A stretch of 7,638 nt of DNA from Solirubrobacterales bacterium (GTDB taxonomy: Bacteria > Actinomycetota > Thermoleophilia > Solirubrobacterales > Solirubrobacteraceae): NCBI GenBank assembly GCA_025964065.1, contig JAOPZO010000469.1:1-7638 (forward strand). The letters run 5' to 3'. A program made the translations under genes and the position numbers. The stretch's first letter is position 1. Each line of letters opens with the position of its first letter. The notes beneath the pieces are model-generated. The model had not been told where the DNA came from. It saw nothing but the letters and a program-made list of their open reading frames with translations, and did no database searches. Shown in pieces: positions 1 to 6,274 of the stretch.

Positions 1-57
1 ACCGAGTCCGTGACCCGTTGCCTCACTTGGATGGACGAGGCGGACGCCGATGCATGA
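1..57 (+). CDS. 3' end of an unidentified gene (partial)
   Basis: Frame 1 is open from the left edge and ends at a TGA at 55-57, giving the 18-residue tail TESVTRCLTWMDEADADA. The next gene's ATG at 50 overlaps this tail by 8 nt, which is the arrangement expected inside a translationally coupled operon. In related bacteria the DUF6285/phosphotransferase pair often follows an acyl-CoA dehydrogenase gene, so that is a possible identity, but the visible tail carries no diagnostic motif. Another frame is also open over these 57 bases, so even the coding assignment is tentative. Confidence 0.4.
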   Translation, partial: TESVTRCLTWMDEADADA

Positions 58-517
58 GCCCACGCACGCCGCGCTGCTGCGCGGCGTCATCGGAGCGCTG
101 GAGGACGAGGTCGTCCCGGTCCTCGAAGCAGGCGCGGCGCAGCGTCAGCTGAAGGCAGCGCTGGTGATCCTCCGGCGCATGGAACGCGCCGCCGACCGTG
201 AAGGCGCGTACCTCGAGGCCGAAGCTGTCGACACGTTGGTGACGCTCCGCCGGGTCCTCGAACGGGAAAGCGACGACGCCGCCGCCGCCGCACTCGCTAG
301 GCGTCTCGCGACCATCGCGGACAGGACCGCGGCCGTGACCGACACCGCTGCCGCGCGCGAGCGCGACGCACGTCTGCAGGCGCTCGCCGTCGATGTCGAG
401 GCCCACGTGCGTGAGCGCCGCGACCCCGGAGGATGCGCGGAGTTGCGTCATCTGCACCACCGGATGCTCGAGCGCCAGGACCGGGCGTGGGGCACGGCGC
501 GCGCTGCCGCGTCATGA
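50..517 (+). CDS. DUF6285-like helical protein, partner of the downstream phosphotransferase
   Basis: This 155-residue protein appears entirely alpha-helical, rich in Ala, Arg, Glu and Leu, with no signal peptide, membrane segment or catalytic motif. Its opening (MHEPTHAALLRGVIGALEDE, then VVPVLE and a basic/acidic heptad stretch to about residue 80) resembles the DUF6285 family pattern of a short N-terminal helix, a 'lEdevvP.le' segment and an 'A..ivrRE'-like helix. Residues 75-110 are Ala/Arg-rich and could form a coiled coil. DUF6285 proteins are usually encoded beside ACAD10-type phosphotransferases and acyl-CoA dehydrogenases. Here the stop codon overlaps the phosphotransferase start as ATGA (514-517), supporting co-translation and a shared function. 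The ATG at 50 is chosen because it overlaps the upstream gene end; the nearby ATG at 54 is out of frame. The biochemical function is unknown, and the family assignment is by remembered pattern only. Confidence 0.72.
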   Translation: MHEPTHAALLRGVIGALEDEVVPVLEAGAAQRQLKAALVILRRMERAADREGAYLEAEAVDTLVTLRRVLERESDDAAAAALARRLATIADRTAAVTDTAAARERDARLQALAVDVEAHVRERRDPGGCAELRHLHHRMLERQDRAWGTARAAAS

Positions 518-1500
518 CCCAGCACCTGAGCAGTGAGCCGCCTCCGGAGGTCCGGCGCGCGGCCGAGGCGTTCGCCGGAGGTCGGCTGCTCGGCGCGATG
601 CGCCCGATGCCGGGTCATGCTGGATTCTCCTACGGCATCGACGTCGCAGGCGCTGGCTACGTCCTCCGCATCCCCCCGCCCGGCACACGGCACGATGGGC
701 CTGCCGACGTCGTACGGCAGGCGCGGTTGCTGCAGGCCCTTGCATCGGCCGGCGTTCCCGTGCCGACGGTTCGCGGTCTCGAGGAGGGGGCTGCCCCGTG
801 GTTCGCCGTCGACCTGCTGCCAGGCACGACGCTGCGCCCCACGGATGATGGCCCGCAGAGCTTCGATGCCGAGACGCTCGGACCTCTCGGACTGGACACC
901 GTCGACGCCATGGCCGCGATCCACCGGGTCGCGCCTCCTAGCTGGCTCGGGCTGCCACGGACGCCCGAGGAGACGGTCCGCCAGTGGGACCGGTTCGCCG
1001 AGCGTTCGGCCGACCCGGTCCTGTTGAAGGACGCGCCGCGCGTGCGTGAAGCGCTGCTCGAGCGCACACCCAGGAGCCCGCGCACCGGGCTGGTGCACGG
1101 CGACTTCCAGTGGGGCAACGTGCTCGCGGGCCCGCTCGACGCGCCACGCCTGCTGGCCGTCATCGACTGGGAGCTCGCCCACCACGGCTCGCTCCTGGAC
1201 GACGTCGGGTGGCTGATCATCTTCAGCGACGCCGGGTTCTGGGCCGACGAGGCGATGCCCGTTCCCGCTGGACTTCCCACTCCGGACGCGATCGCCAGCC
1301 GGTACGGCGTCACCGCGGCCGAGGTCTCGTGGCACGTGGCGCTGGCCGGCTACGCGTTCGCCGTCATCATCGGCCTGAACCTGATGCTCCACCGGCGGGG
1401 GAAGCGACACGACCCATTGTGGGAGCTGCTGGCGCCCAGCGCCCCGGTGCTCATGCGTCGCGCCGCCGAGCACCTGGACACGGCCGTCGTTCTTGGGTGA
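514..1500 (+). CDS. APH-fold phosphotransferase family protein (ACAD10/ACAD11-type kinase)
   Basis: This 328-residue cytosolic kinase-like protein has the choline/aminoglycoside phosphotransferase fold. The nucleotide-binding N-lobe holds a glycine-rich loop (PGHAGFSYGI, about 34-42) and YVLRIPPPG, where Arg52 stands at the usual lysine place, as is common in this subgroup. The catalytic loop is HGDFQWGN (His195, Asp197, Asn202), and the metal-binding motif is IDWE (Asp218, Glu220). The length matches the family. In ACAD10/ACAD11 proteins this fold phosphorylates 4-hydroxyacyl-CoA substrates for beta-oxidation, so a role with an acyl-CoA dehydrogenase is a reasonable inference; antibiotic resistance is unlikely. 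The ATG at 514 is preferred over an upstream in-frame ATG at 433, because it forms an ATGA overlap with the preceding stop and the extra 27 residues look like out-of-frame translation. The alphaC segment reads VVRQARLLQAL, with Gln69 where Glu is usual. A hairpin follows the stop. Confidence 0.9.
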   Translation: MTQHLSSEPPPEVRRAAEAFAGGRLLGAMRPMPGHAGFSYGIDVAGAGYVLRIPPPGTRHDGPADVVRQARLLQALASAGVPVPTVRGLEEGAAPWFAVDLLPGTTLRPTDDGPQSFDAETLGPLGLDTVDAMAAIHRVAPPSWLGLPRTPEETVRQWDRFAERSADPVLLKDAPRVREALLERTPRSPRTGLVHGDFQWGNVLAGPLDAPRLLAVIDWELAHHGSLLDDVGWLIIFSDAGFWADEAMPVPAGLPTPDAIASRYGVTAAEVSWHVALAGYAFAVIIGLNLMLHRRGKRHDPLWELLAPSAPVLMRRAAEHLDTAVVLG

Positions 1501-1512
1501 ACCTCTGAAAGG

Positions 1513-1539
1513 CTGAGCCGGGGATTCGATCCCGCTCAG
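1513..1539 (+). terminator. Hairpin after the phosphotransferase gene
   Basis: CTGAGC (1513-1518) pairs with GCTCAG (1534-1539), and GGGAT (1521-1525) pairs with ATCCC (1529-1533), leaving a 2-nt bulge and a TCG loop. It starts 13 nt after the phosphotransferase stop. No T-run follows, as is common for hairpin terminators in high-GC actinobacteria. An alternative outer pairing, CTCTGA (1503-1508) with TCAGAG (1536-1541), also exists. It could instead be a 5'-leader structure of the cupin mRNA. Confidence 0.5.
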
Positions 1540-1582
1540 AGCGTGCTCCTTAGGCTCGCCGCAAGCAACCAGGAGGAGTCAC

Positions 1583-2131
1583 ATGTCTTTCGAGTTCCGG
1601 CGCGTCGTCACCGTCCTCGGCGACGACGGCAAGTCGAAGCTGCACGAGGACGCACCGCTGAAGCACTACGAGGTCCCAGTCCTACCGGGTGCCGAGATGC
1701 TCAAGGTGTGGGGCTCGGAGGAGCCTCCCGTGCCGGGGGTGGCGTCGCCCGTGGACGTCAACGACCCGTTCTTCCCCGGGCCGGACGGGAACCGCTGGCA
1801 GATCACGATCTTCCCGCCGGCGCCGACGACCGAGCCCGTCGCGCCGAGTGTTGAGGGGCTCGAGGCCATGGCCGCCGAGACCGAGCGCGTCTTCCCCGGC
1901 CTGGCCGCAAAGTTCGAGCCCGACGCCCCGGGCTTCCACACGAGCGACACGGTCGACTACGTCCTGCTCCTCGAGGGCGAGGTTTTCCTCAAGCTCGACG
2001 ACGGCGTGGAGGTCCACCTGACCCCGGGCTCGTGCGTCGTCCAGAACGGAACGCGGCACGCGTGGGAGAATCGCGGGACCGAGCGGGCGATCGTCGCCGC
2101 CTTCATCCTCGGCGGCCGCCGCGTGCGCTGA
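1583..2131 (+). CDS. Cupin domain-containing protein
   Basis: This 182-residue soluble protein has a single C-terminal cupin barrel (about 110-177) behind an N-terminal strand-rich arm that begins RRVVTVLGDDGK, typical of a family of small bacterial cupins of undefined substrate. Cupin motif 1 is seen as PGFHTSDTVDYVLLLEGEV, with His119, Asp125 in the usual Glu place, and Gly132. Motif 2 is PGSCVVQNGTRHAWENRG, with His159 and Asn163. The second motif-1 histidine is replaced by Ser121, which looks typical of this subfamily, so metal binding is likely but not certain. The start is fixed by AGGAGGAG at 1571-1578, four nt before the ATG. It is separated from the upstream operon by a hairpin and 82 bp, and converges on the reductase gene. 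It may act on or sense a metabolite of the neighbouring redox operon. Dioxygenase, isomerase and small-molecule-binding roles cannot be told apart. Confidence 0.88.
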   Translation: MSFEFRRVVTVLGDDGKSKLHEDAPLKHYEVPVLPGAEMLKVWGSEEPPVPGVASPVDVNDPFFPGPDGNRWQITIFPPAPTTEPVAPSVEGLEAMAAETERVFPGLAAKFEPDAPGFHTSDTVDYVLLLEGEVFLKLDDGVEVHLTPGSCVVQNGTRHAWENRGTERAIVAAFILGGRRVR

Positions 2132-2161
2132 GGAGCGGATCCGGAGCCGCTCTGACTGGGG

Positions 2162-2193
2162 CTAACCGCCCCCGCCTACGCGGGGGCGGTTAG
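2162..2193. terminator. Bidirectional terminator between convergent genes
   Basis: A perfect 14-bp stem is formed by 2162-2175 (CTAACCGCCCCCGC) and 2180-2193 (GCGGGGGCGGTTAG), around the 4-nt loop CTAC. It lies 30 nt after the cupin stop, and the TAA stop of the minus-strand reductase (2190-2192) lies inside the right arm. The stem works equally well in both transcripts, so it probably ends both. There is no U-tract on either side. Confidence 0.88.
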
Positions 2194-3242
2194 ACGTCGA
2201 GGACGAGGACCGGCGAGAGCGACCGGGAGCAGCACGGCAGGATGCCGCCCTCGGAGCGCTGCTCGTCGGTGAGCAGCGCGTCCCTGTGGTCGGGCTCACC
2301 GTCGAGCACTTGCGTGATGCAGGTTTCGCAGGTGCCCTCACCGCAGGAGACCGGCACGTAGATCCCTGCGTCCTCGAGCGCCTCGACGATGGACTGGTCC
2401 TCCCTGACGGTCACCGTGACGCCGGACTGAGCAGCGACCACTTCGAAGGTCGAAGCGACGCCGGAGAGGGCTTCGGGGTCGGCACGGAAGCGCTCGACGT
2501 GGAGCGTCCCCTCCGGCCAGCCCGTGCAGACGTCCTCGACGGCGTCGATCAAGCCCTCCGGCCCGCAGCAGTAGACGGCGCAGCCCGTCCGCGGCGCACC
2601 GAGCCACTTCCGCAAGTCGGGACGCCCCTGCTCGTCCTCCGGCACGACGGTGATGTGATCACCATGCGAGTCGGTGAGGCGCTCGACGAAGGCCATCGAC
2701 GCCCGTCGGCGCCCGCCGTAGAGGAGCCGCCAGCGCGCCCCACGACGCTCGATCTCGGCGATCATCGGCAGCAGCGGTGTGATGCCGATCCCGCCGGCGA
2801 TCAAGGCGTACTCGTCGGCAACGACCAGGGGAAAGTGGTTGCGAGGAGTCCGTGCTGAGAGCTCGTCTCCGGCGCAGAGCAAGTCGTGGGCGAAGACGGA
2901 CCCGCCGCGGCTCTCAGGTTCTCGCAGGATCGCCACCTCCCAGCGATCGCGCCGCTCCGGATCCCCGCACAGCGAATACGGGCGCGCGAGATCGGAACGG
3001 AACACGAGGTCGACGTGCGCCCCGGGAGTCCAGGCTGGAAGCTCGGAACCGTCCGGGTGCTGGAGCACGAACGAACGGACGCCGTCGGCAAGGTCGACGA
3101 TGGCCTCCACGCGGAGCGGGACCTCGAGGCGCTGCGGGATGCTGTCCACGGCGGTCTCCATCGTGGAGGCCAAGCTAGAGCGTGCCCCCGGCGGAGCCGT
3201 GCCGCTGCCTTCGGGGTTGTTGGCGGATCCTCCGTGGTGCAT
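2190..3242 (-). CDS. PDR/VanB-family flavin- and 2Fe-2S-containing oxidoreductase
   Basis: This 350-residue soluble electron-transfer protein resembles phthalate dioxygenase reductase: NAD(P)H to FMN to plant-type 2Fe-2S. Visible parts in order are a low-complexity N-terminal extension (1-35), a flavin-binding barrel (about 40-140) with RPYSLCG (87-93), and a pyridine-nucleotide domain with GGIGITPLLPM (150-160), CCGPEG (225-230) and HVERF (248-252). A C-terminal ferredoxin domain has Cys300, Cys305, Cys308 and a fourth ligand at Cys338 (Cys337 adjacent). All cofactor motifs are present, so it should be functional. The family passes electrons to a Rieske oxygenase or a similar demethylase, but none is in view. 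The ATG at 3240-3242 is chosen because AAAGGAGAG precedes it at ideal spacing; Met28 has no such site. It lies 15 nt behind the SDR gene, so the two form an operon ending at the shared terminator. Confidence 0.93.
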   Translation of the reverse strand: MHHGGSANNPEGSGTAPPGARSSLASTMETAVDSIPQRLEVPLRVEAIVDLADGVRSFVLQHPDGSELPAWTPGAHVDLVFRSDLARPYSLCGDPERRDRWEVAILREPESRGGSVFAHDLLCAGDELSARTPRNHFPLVVADEYALIAGGIGITPLLPMIAEIERRGARWRLLYGGRRRASMAFVERLTDSHGDHITVVPEDEQGRPDLRKWLGAPRTGCAVYCCGPEGLIDAVEDVCTGWPEGTLHVERFRADPEALSGVASTFEVVAAQSGVTVTVREDQSIVEALEDAGIYVPVSCGEGTCETCITQVLDGEPDHRDALLTDEQRSEGGILPCCSRSLSPVLVLDV

Positions 3243-3245
3243 GTG

Positions 3246-3254
3246 CTCTCCTTT
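3246..3254 (-). promoter_or_regulatory. Shine-Dalgarno site of the reductase gene
   Basis: On the minus strand AAAGGAGAG lies in the 15-nt gap between the SDR stop and the reductase ATG, with 5 nt between GGAG and the start codon. It decides for the long form of the reductase with its low-complexity N-terminal extension. Confidence 0.8.
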
Positions 3255-3257
3255 GGG

Positions 3258-4004
3258 TCAGAGGACGATGCCGCCGTCGACGGGGAGGGTCACACCGGTG
3301 ACGTACCCCGCTTCGGACCGGGCGAGGTACGAGACGGCGGCGGCAATCTCCCCGGGGTCGGCCGCACGGCCGCACGGGATGGACGTCTCGATCGCCGTTC
3401 GGCTCTTGTCGGACAGGCCGCTGGTCATCTCCGTGGGCACGTACCCCGGGAGGACCGCGTTGACGGTGATGCCGTGGGGCGCGAGCTCGACGGCGAGGCA
3501 ACGTGTCATCCCCAGCTGCCCGGCCTTCGCGGCGCCGTAGGCGGCGTCGCCGGCGAAGCCACGGAGCGCTGCTGGGCTCGAGATCTGCACGATGCGCCCC
3601 CAGCCGTGGTCCTTCATCTGCGGCACCGCCCGCGCCGTGCAGAGGAAGCTGCCGACGAGGCTCGCGCGGAGGACGGCCTCGAAGTCGGCTGGGGCGAGCC
3701 GCTCGACGCGGCCCCCGCGGTGCAGGCCGGCGTTGTTGACGAGGACGCCGACCGGGCCCAGGTGCGCCTCGACGTGAGCGAAGAGCGCATCGACCTGTGT
3801 CACGTCGCCGACGTCTGCCTGAACCGCCACGGCTCGACCACCTGCCCCGCGGATCTCGCTTACGAGCGCCTCCGCACCCTCGACGCTCGTTGCGTAGTTG
3901 ACGGCGACGGACGCGCCGTCCTGCGCCAGACGCAGCGCGATGGCGCGGCCGATCCCGCGAGCCGCACCGGTGACGAGAGCAGTCCGGCCTTTCAGAGCTT
4001 GCAT
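3258..4004 (-). CDS. SDR family NAD(P)-dependent oxidoreductase (FabG-like)
   Basis: This 248-residue classical short-chain dehydrogenase/reductase spans the full usual length. The Rossmann glycine motif is TGAARGIG (12-19), and AVNYATS after strand 2 suggests NADP(H) or mixed preference. D64-V contacts adenine, NNAG is at 90-93, the active-site serine is Ser143, and YGAAK gives Tyr156 and Lys160. The C-terminal PG.V.T and GG...VDGG motifs are present. The fourth tetrad residue, normally Asn in the 'NL.G.F' helix, is Ser115 here (RASLVGSF). It probably interconverts an alcohol and a ketone on a small substrate, feeding or following the co-transcribed reductase's partner. It is annotated FabG-like by fold only, and its place in an accessory operon argues against fatty-acid synthesis. 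No clear Shine-Dalgarno precedes the ATG at 4004, so it may be the first gene on a short-leader transcript. Confidence 0.93.
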   Translation of the reverse strand: MQALKGRTALVTGAARGIGRAIALRLAQDGASVAVNYATSVEGAEALVSEIRGAGGRAVAVQADVGDVTQVDALFAHVEAHLGPVGVLVNNAGLHRGGRVERLAPADFEAVLRASLVGSFLCTARAVPQMKDHGWGRIVQISSPAALRGFAGDAAYGAAKAGQLGMTRCLAVELAPHGITVNAVLPGYVPTEMTSGLSDKSRTAIETSIPCGRAADPGEIAAAVSYLARSEAGYVTGVTLPVDGGIVL

Positions 4005-4127
4005 GGCGTGAGCATCCGGCAGTTGGAGCCGATGTTCGCGGTGCGCTCCGCGCCGGCCTGTGGCTTCCTCCAGAGTCGGCGCGGCCCGTCGTTCATTGCG
4101 GCGCTACGTCACACGAGGGTGGGCGAC
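4005..4127. promoter_or_regulatory. Divergent control region between the SDR operon and the MFS gene
   Basis: This 123-bp region must carry promoters for both directions. The most evident element is an 8-bp inverted repeat, CCGCGCCG (4048-4055) and CGGCGCGG (4077-4084), with a 21-nt spacer. It is GC-only and could be chance in DNA of this composition. No convincing -35/-10 pair was identified on either strand. A shared operator for a substrate-responsive regulator is plausible from layout, but no regulator gene is adjacent. Confidence 0.4.
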
Positions 4128-5300
4128 ATGCCTGGGGATGTGCGCCGCCTCTCGTCCTCCGTCGCGCTCGCCATCGCCTCCGGCTGGTCCATGACCTCCG
4201 TCAGTGCCGCCGCGCCGGCGCTCGCGGACGAGTACGGGACGTCGCTGTCGCAGGTCGGCGTCGCCAGCGGCGCGCTGTGGGTGACCTTCGCGATCGTGCA
4301 GGCGCCGGGCGGGCGCCTGGCCGACCGGGTGCCCACCCCGACGCTCGCCTTCTGGGGCGCCACGCTGATGGCCGGACTGAACCTCGTGGCGGCGCTGGTC
4401 TCGGAGCTCGGGCTCGCGATCGCGATCCGCCTCGTGGCGGGGATCGTCGGGGGAACGGTGATGGTCGCGGCCGCGCGCAGCGTCACCTCGCTCGGTGCCC
4501 GTGGGCAGGGACTCGTAGGCGGGGCGACGGCGGTCGGCTCGACGCTCGCGGTCGCGTGCGTCCCCGTCCTCGAGCCGCTGACGGGATGGCGGACGCCGTT
4601 CGTTGGCAATGTCGTGCTTGCCCTGGTGGCGCTCGCCGTGGTCCTGCGGGCGCGCAATGCGGCCCGCGCCGGCGGAGAAGCCGCGTTGGGTCCTCCGGTC
4701 GCGACGGTCGGGCCTGGCGCCGGGACGGACCGGCTCCGCCTGCGGCTGCTGTGCCTGTCCTCGGCTCTCGGCTGCAGCCTCATCGCCGGGTTTGCCCTGG
4801 GAGGGTGGGCTCCTACGTTCCTCGAGCAGGAGGCCGGTCTCGGCACGGTCGCGGCTGCGGTGGTCGGCAGCGCGGTGGTCGGCGGAAGCATCATCACCCG
4901 CCCGCTCGGCGGGGTGCTGGGTCACGGCGGGGACTTCCGTGTGGTCTGGGGGAGCCTCACGTGCATCGCGCTCGGCGCGCTCGTCCTCGCCGCGGCCCCG
5001 TCGCCGACGCTCCAAGTCCTCGCGTTGCTCGCTGTCGGGGTCTGCGCCGGGCTGCCGTTCGCGGCCGTCATCGACCGTTCGGCCGCCTTGAGCCCCCATG
5101 CCCCCGGCCGGGCCGTCGGCTTTACGGGAACGGCCGGAACACTCGTGGGGATGGCAGGGGTGGTGCTGCTCGGCGTGGCCGTCGACCACGATGAGACCGA
5201 GCTGATGTTCTGCGGTCTCGCGGCGTACGCCGTAATCGCCGCCCTCGCGACCACCTGGGCTGCGACGCCAGTCGGGGACCGTTCCGGCGTCGGCGCCTGA
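4128..5300 (+). CDS. MFS transporter
   Basis: This 390-residue, strongly hydrophobic membrane protein appears to have 12 transmembrane helices in two halves, split by a polar loop at about 175-205. MFS motif A follows helix 2 as GGRLADRVPT (61-70), and a second copy in the other half reads RPLGGVLGHGGDFR (258-271). The N-terminus SVALAIASGWSMTSVSAAAP and the 'LADEYG.SLSQVG' loop are typical of bacterial MFS permeases of the 12-helix type. Substrate cannot be read from sequence. Divergence from an SDR/reductase operon suggests import of the compound that operon handles, or export of a product. The ATG at 4128 sits just before helix 1 and has GAGGGTGG upstream. An in-frame ATG at 4032 would add 32 residues without membrane character, and its GGAG lies only 3 nt away, so it is less likely. 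The frame is also open far upstream, antisense to the SDR and reductase genes, which is a composition effect. Confidence 0.92.
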   Translation: MPGDVRRLSSSVALAIASGWSMTSVSAAAPALADEYGTSLSQVGVASGALWVTFAIVQAPGGRLADRVPTPTLAFWGATLMAGLNLVAALVSELGLAIAIRLVAGIVGGTVMVAAARSVTSLGARGQGLVGGATAVGSTLAVACVPVLEPLTGWRTPFVGNVVLALVALAVVLRARNAARAGGEAALGPPVATVGPGAGTDRLRLRLLCLSSALGCSLIAGFALGGWAPTFLEQEAGLGTVAAAVVGSAVVGGSIITRPLGGVLGHGGDFRVVWGSLTCIALGALVLAAAPSPTLQVLALLAVGVCAGLPFAAVIDRSAALSPHAPGRAVGFTGTAGTLVGMAGVVLLGVAVDHDETELMFCGLAAYAVIAALATTWAATPVGDRSGVGA

Positions 5301-5356
5301 GGACCGGGAGCCGGTGGTGCTCCGCCGGCGTCGCGAGGATCGAGGGTTGCGTGCCT

Positions 5357-5363
5357 AGGAGGA
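5357..5363 (+). promoter_or_regulatory. Preserved Shine-Dalgarno of the broken XRE gene
   Basis: AGGAGGA with a 5-nt spacer to ATG 5369 is among the best ribosome binding sites in the window. It supports 5369 as the original start of the regulator, and means a short 36-residue peptide could still be translated. Confidence 0.5.
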
Positions 5364-5368
5364 CGCCG

Positions 5369-5720
5369 ATGCGGTCCGCCGACACGGGATCGTCCGCCAA
5401 GCGCGCGATGAGGCTCGGGCATGTTGTCCTCGGTCACGACCCCCGCCAATCCCCATCACGGCCTGCCGATTCGCGGTGATGCTGATCGATTACCGGGCCG
5501 ACCATCAGCTCACCCAGCGCGGACTCGGCCGCGTGCTCGGCGTCTCGCGGCCCCGCATCGCTCGTCTGGAGTCCGGGAAGCAGAACCCGAGTTCAAGACG
5601 ATGATCGCCAGGTCGGCGCGCTCGGGATCGAGTGGTTCGATCGCGTTCATCATGACCCGCATCCACCGGACCATCTGGTCTCCGCTGGTCTCCAGGAAAT
5701 ACTCCGGGCTCCCAATGAGG
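5369..5720 (+). pseudogene. XRE-type helix-turn-helix regulator relic with frameshifts
   Basis: A strong AGGAGGA (5357-5363) stands 5 nt before ATG 5369, whose frame stops after 36 codons at 5477-5479. One frame over, from about 5467 to 5592, the DNA encodes FAVMLIDYRADHQLTQ, then RGLGRVLGVSRPRIARLES and GKQNPS. This is a clear XRE/Cro-cI helix-turn-helix (LTQ..L...LGVS...IARLE.G) and is cut by TGA at 5602-5604. A further shift gives FKTMIAR (from 5592), and another gives GALGIEWFDRVHHDP (from about 5615), matching how such domains usually continue ('NPS..T...L..ALGIEW'). All three shifts have the same direction, each equal to loss of one base. The intact protein would be a small DNA-binding regulator, possibly antitoxin-like. 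The HTH identity is firm; the 5' part and the 3' limit are uncertain. Assembly errors are an alternative cause. Confidence 0.7.
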
Positions 5721-5804
5721 ATCTCCGCACGCAGTCCGCCGACCTCCGCACGGCCGCGGCGACCCAGGCCGTCCGGGCCGGCGTTGGCGGCGCAAACGCG
5801 CGAC

Positions 5805-6274
5805 GCGCAGCTTCTCGACGGCCGCGGCCGAATCCTGGGCACCGGCTCGACGGTGTTCGCCGGGCGGCCGGTGCGGACCGACCGTGGGAACCTGTCCTCC
5901 GCGCAGGGTGCGCGCCTGCGGATGCGGTCCGGCCCCGTGGCGGCGGCTGCGCCGCGGTCGTGGCGAGCGCCCGTCCGGATGGACCGGCGCGACGAGGCGC
6001 TGGCCGCCGAGGTCGACATCGCGCTGCGCCGGCCCCGCTCCGCAGGGGAGCTGACCGACGCGCTGCAGCGCATCACGGGCGACACCGCGCGGCTGGCGAC
6101 GCTTGCCGAGGAGCTGCCAAGCCTCGGCACGCTGGGGAGCTCCGTCCCCGACGCCGTCCCCGTCGTCGCGCGCTGCCGACGGCCGACGGCCGCCGGGATG
6201 AGGTGAGCCCCGAGGTCGCTCCGCGCGTGGTCGAGCGCCGCCGCCGCCCGGTGCGCGAGCGCCGGTTGCAGCTG
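5805..6274 (+). pseudogene. Sensor histidine kinase relic, internally deleted
   Basis: Frame 0 encodes AQLLDGRGRILGTGSTVFAG (5805 onward), like the end of the extracytoplasmic loop in actinobacterial kinases ('aQvlDarGrvL..T....Gr'). From about 5991 it encodes DEALAAEVDIALRRPRSAGE, LTDALQRITGD and TARLATLAEELPSL, which match the second half of a HisKA dimerisation domain ('ELELALRRPRSaeEL..AL......D..RLa.LAEDLL'). After a frame change, LPTADGRRDEVSPEVAPRVV, ERRRRPVRERRLQL (6170-6274, frame 2) resembles the linker into the ATPase domain. Only about 37 residues separate the sensor and dimerisation pieces, where TM2, HAMP and the phosphoacceptor H-box should be. No ATPase domain remains. It cannot be an active kinase. 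The kinase beginning at 7435 is of the same general style, so a decayed paralogue is likely. Exact limits are uncertain. Confidence 0.62.

Noticed and set aside
448..1473. Minus-strand open frame opposite the phosphotransferase gene
   Set aside because: The plus strand carries the complete kinase motifs; the antisense product has no recognisable domain.
1513..1539. GATTCGATCCC resembling a tRNA T-loop
   Set aside because: The 5-bp T-stem does not pair correctly (A opposite C next to the loop), and no acceptor, D or anticodon arm is found upstream. It is better read as a plain hairpin.
2886..4127. Open frame of more than 1.2 kb running antisense to the reductase and SDR genes, in frame with the MFS gene
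   Set aside because: The translation is Arg/Gly/Asp-rich without domain features, and the opposite strand carries two full enzymes with all motifs. High GC removes stops from such frames.
4104..5189. Minus-strand open frame opposite the MFS gene
   Set aside because: Composition is charged and repetitive (Arg, Asp, Glu, His, Gly), as expected from the complement of a hydrophobic membrane protein gene.
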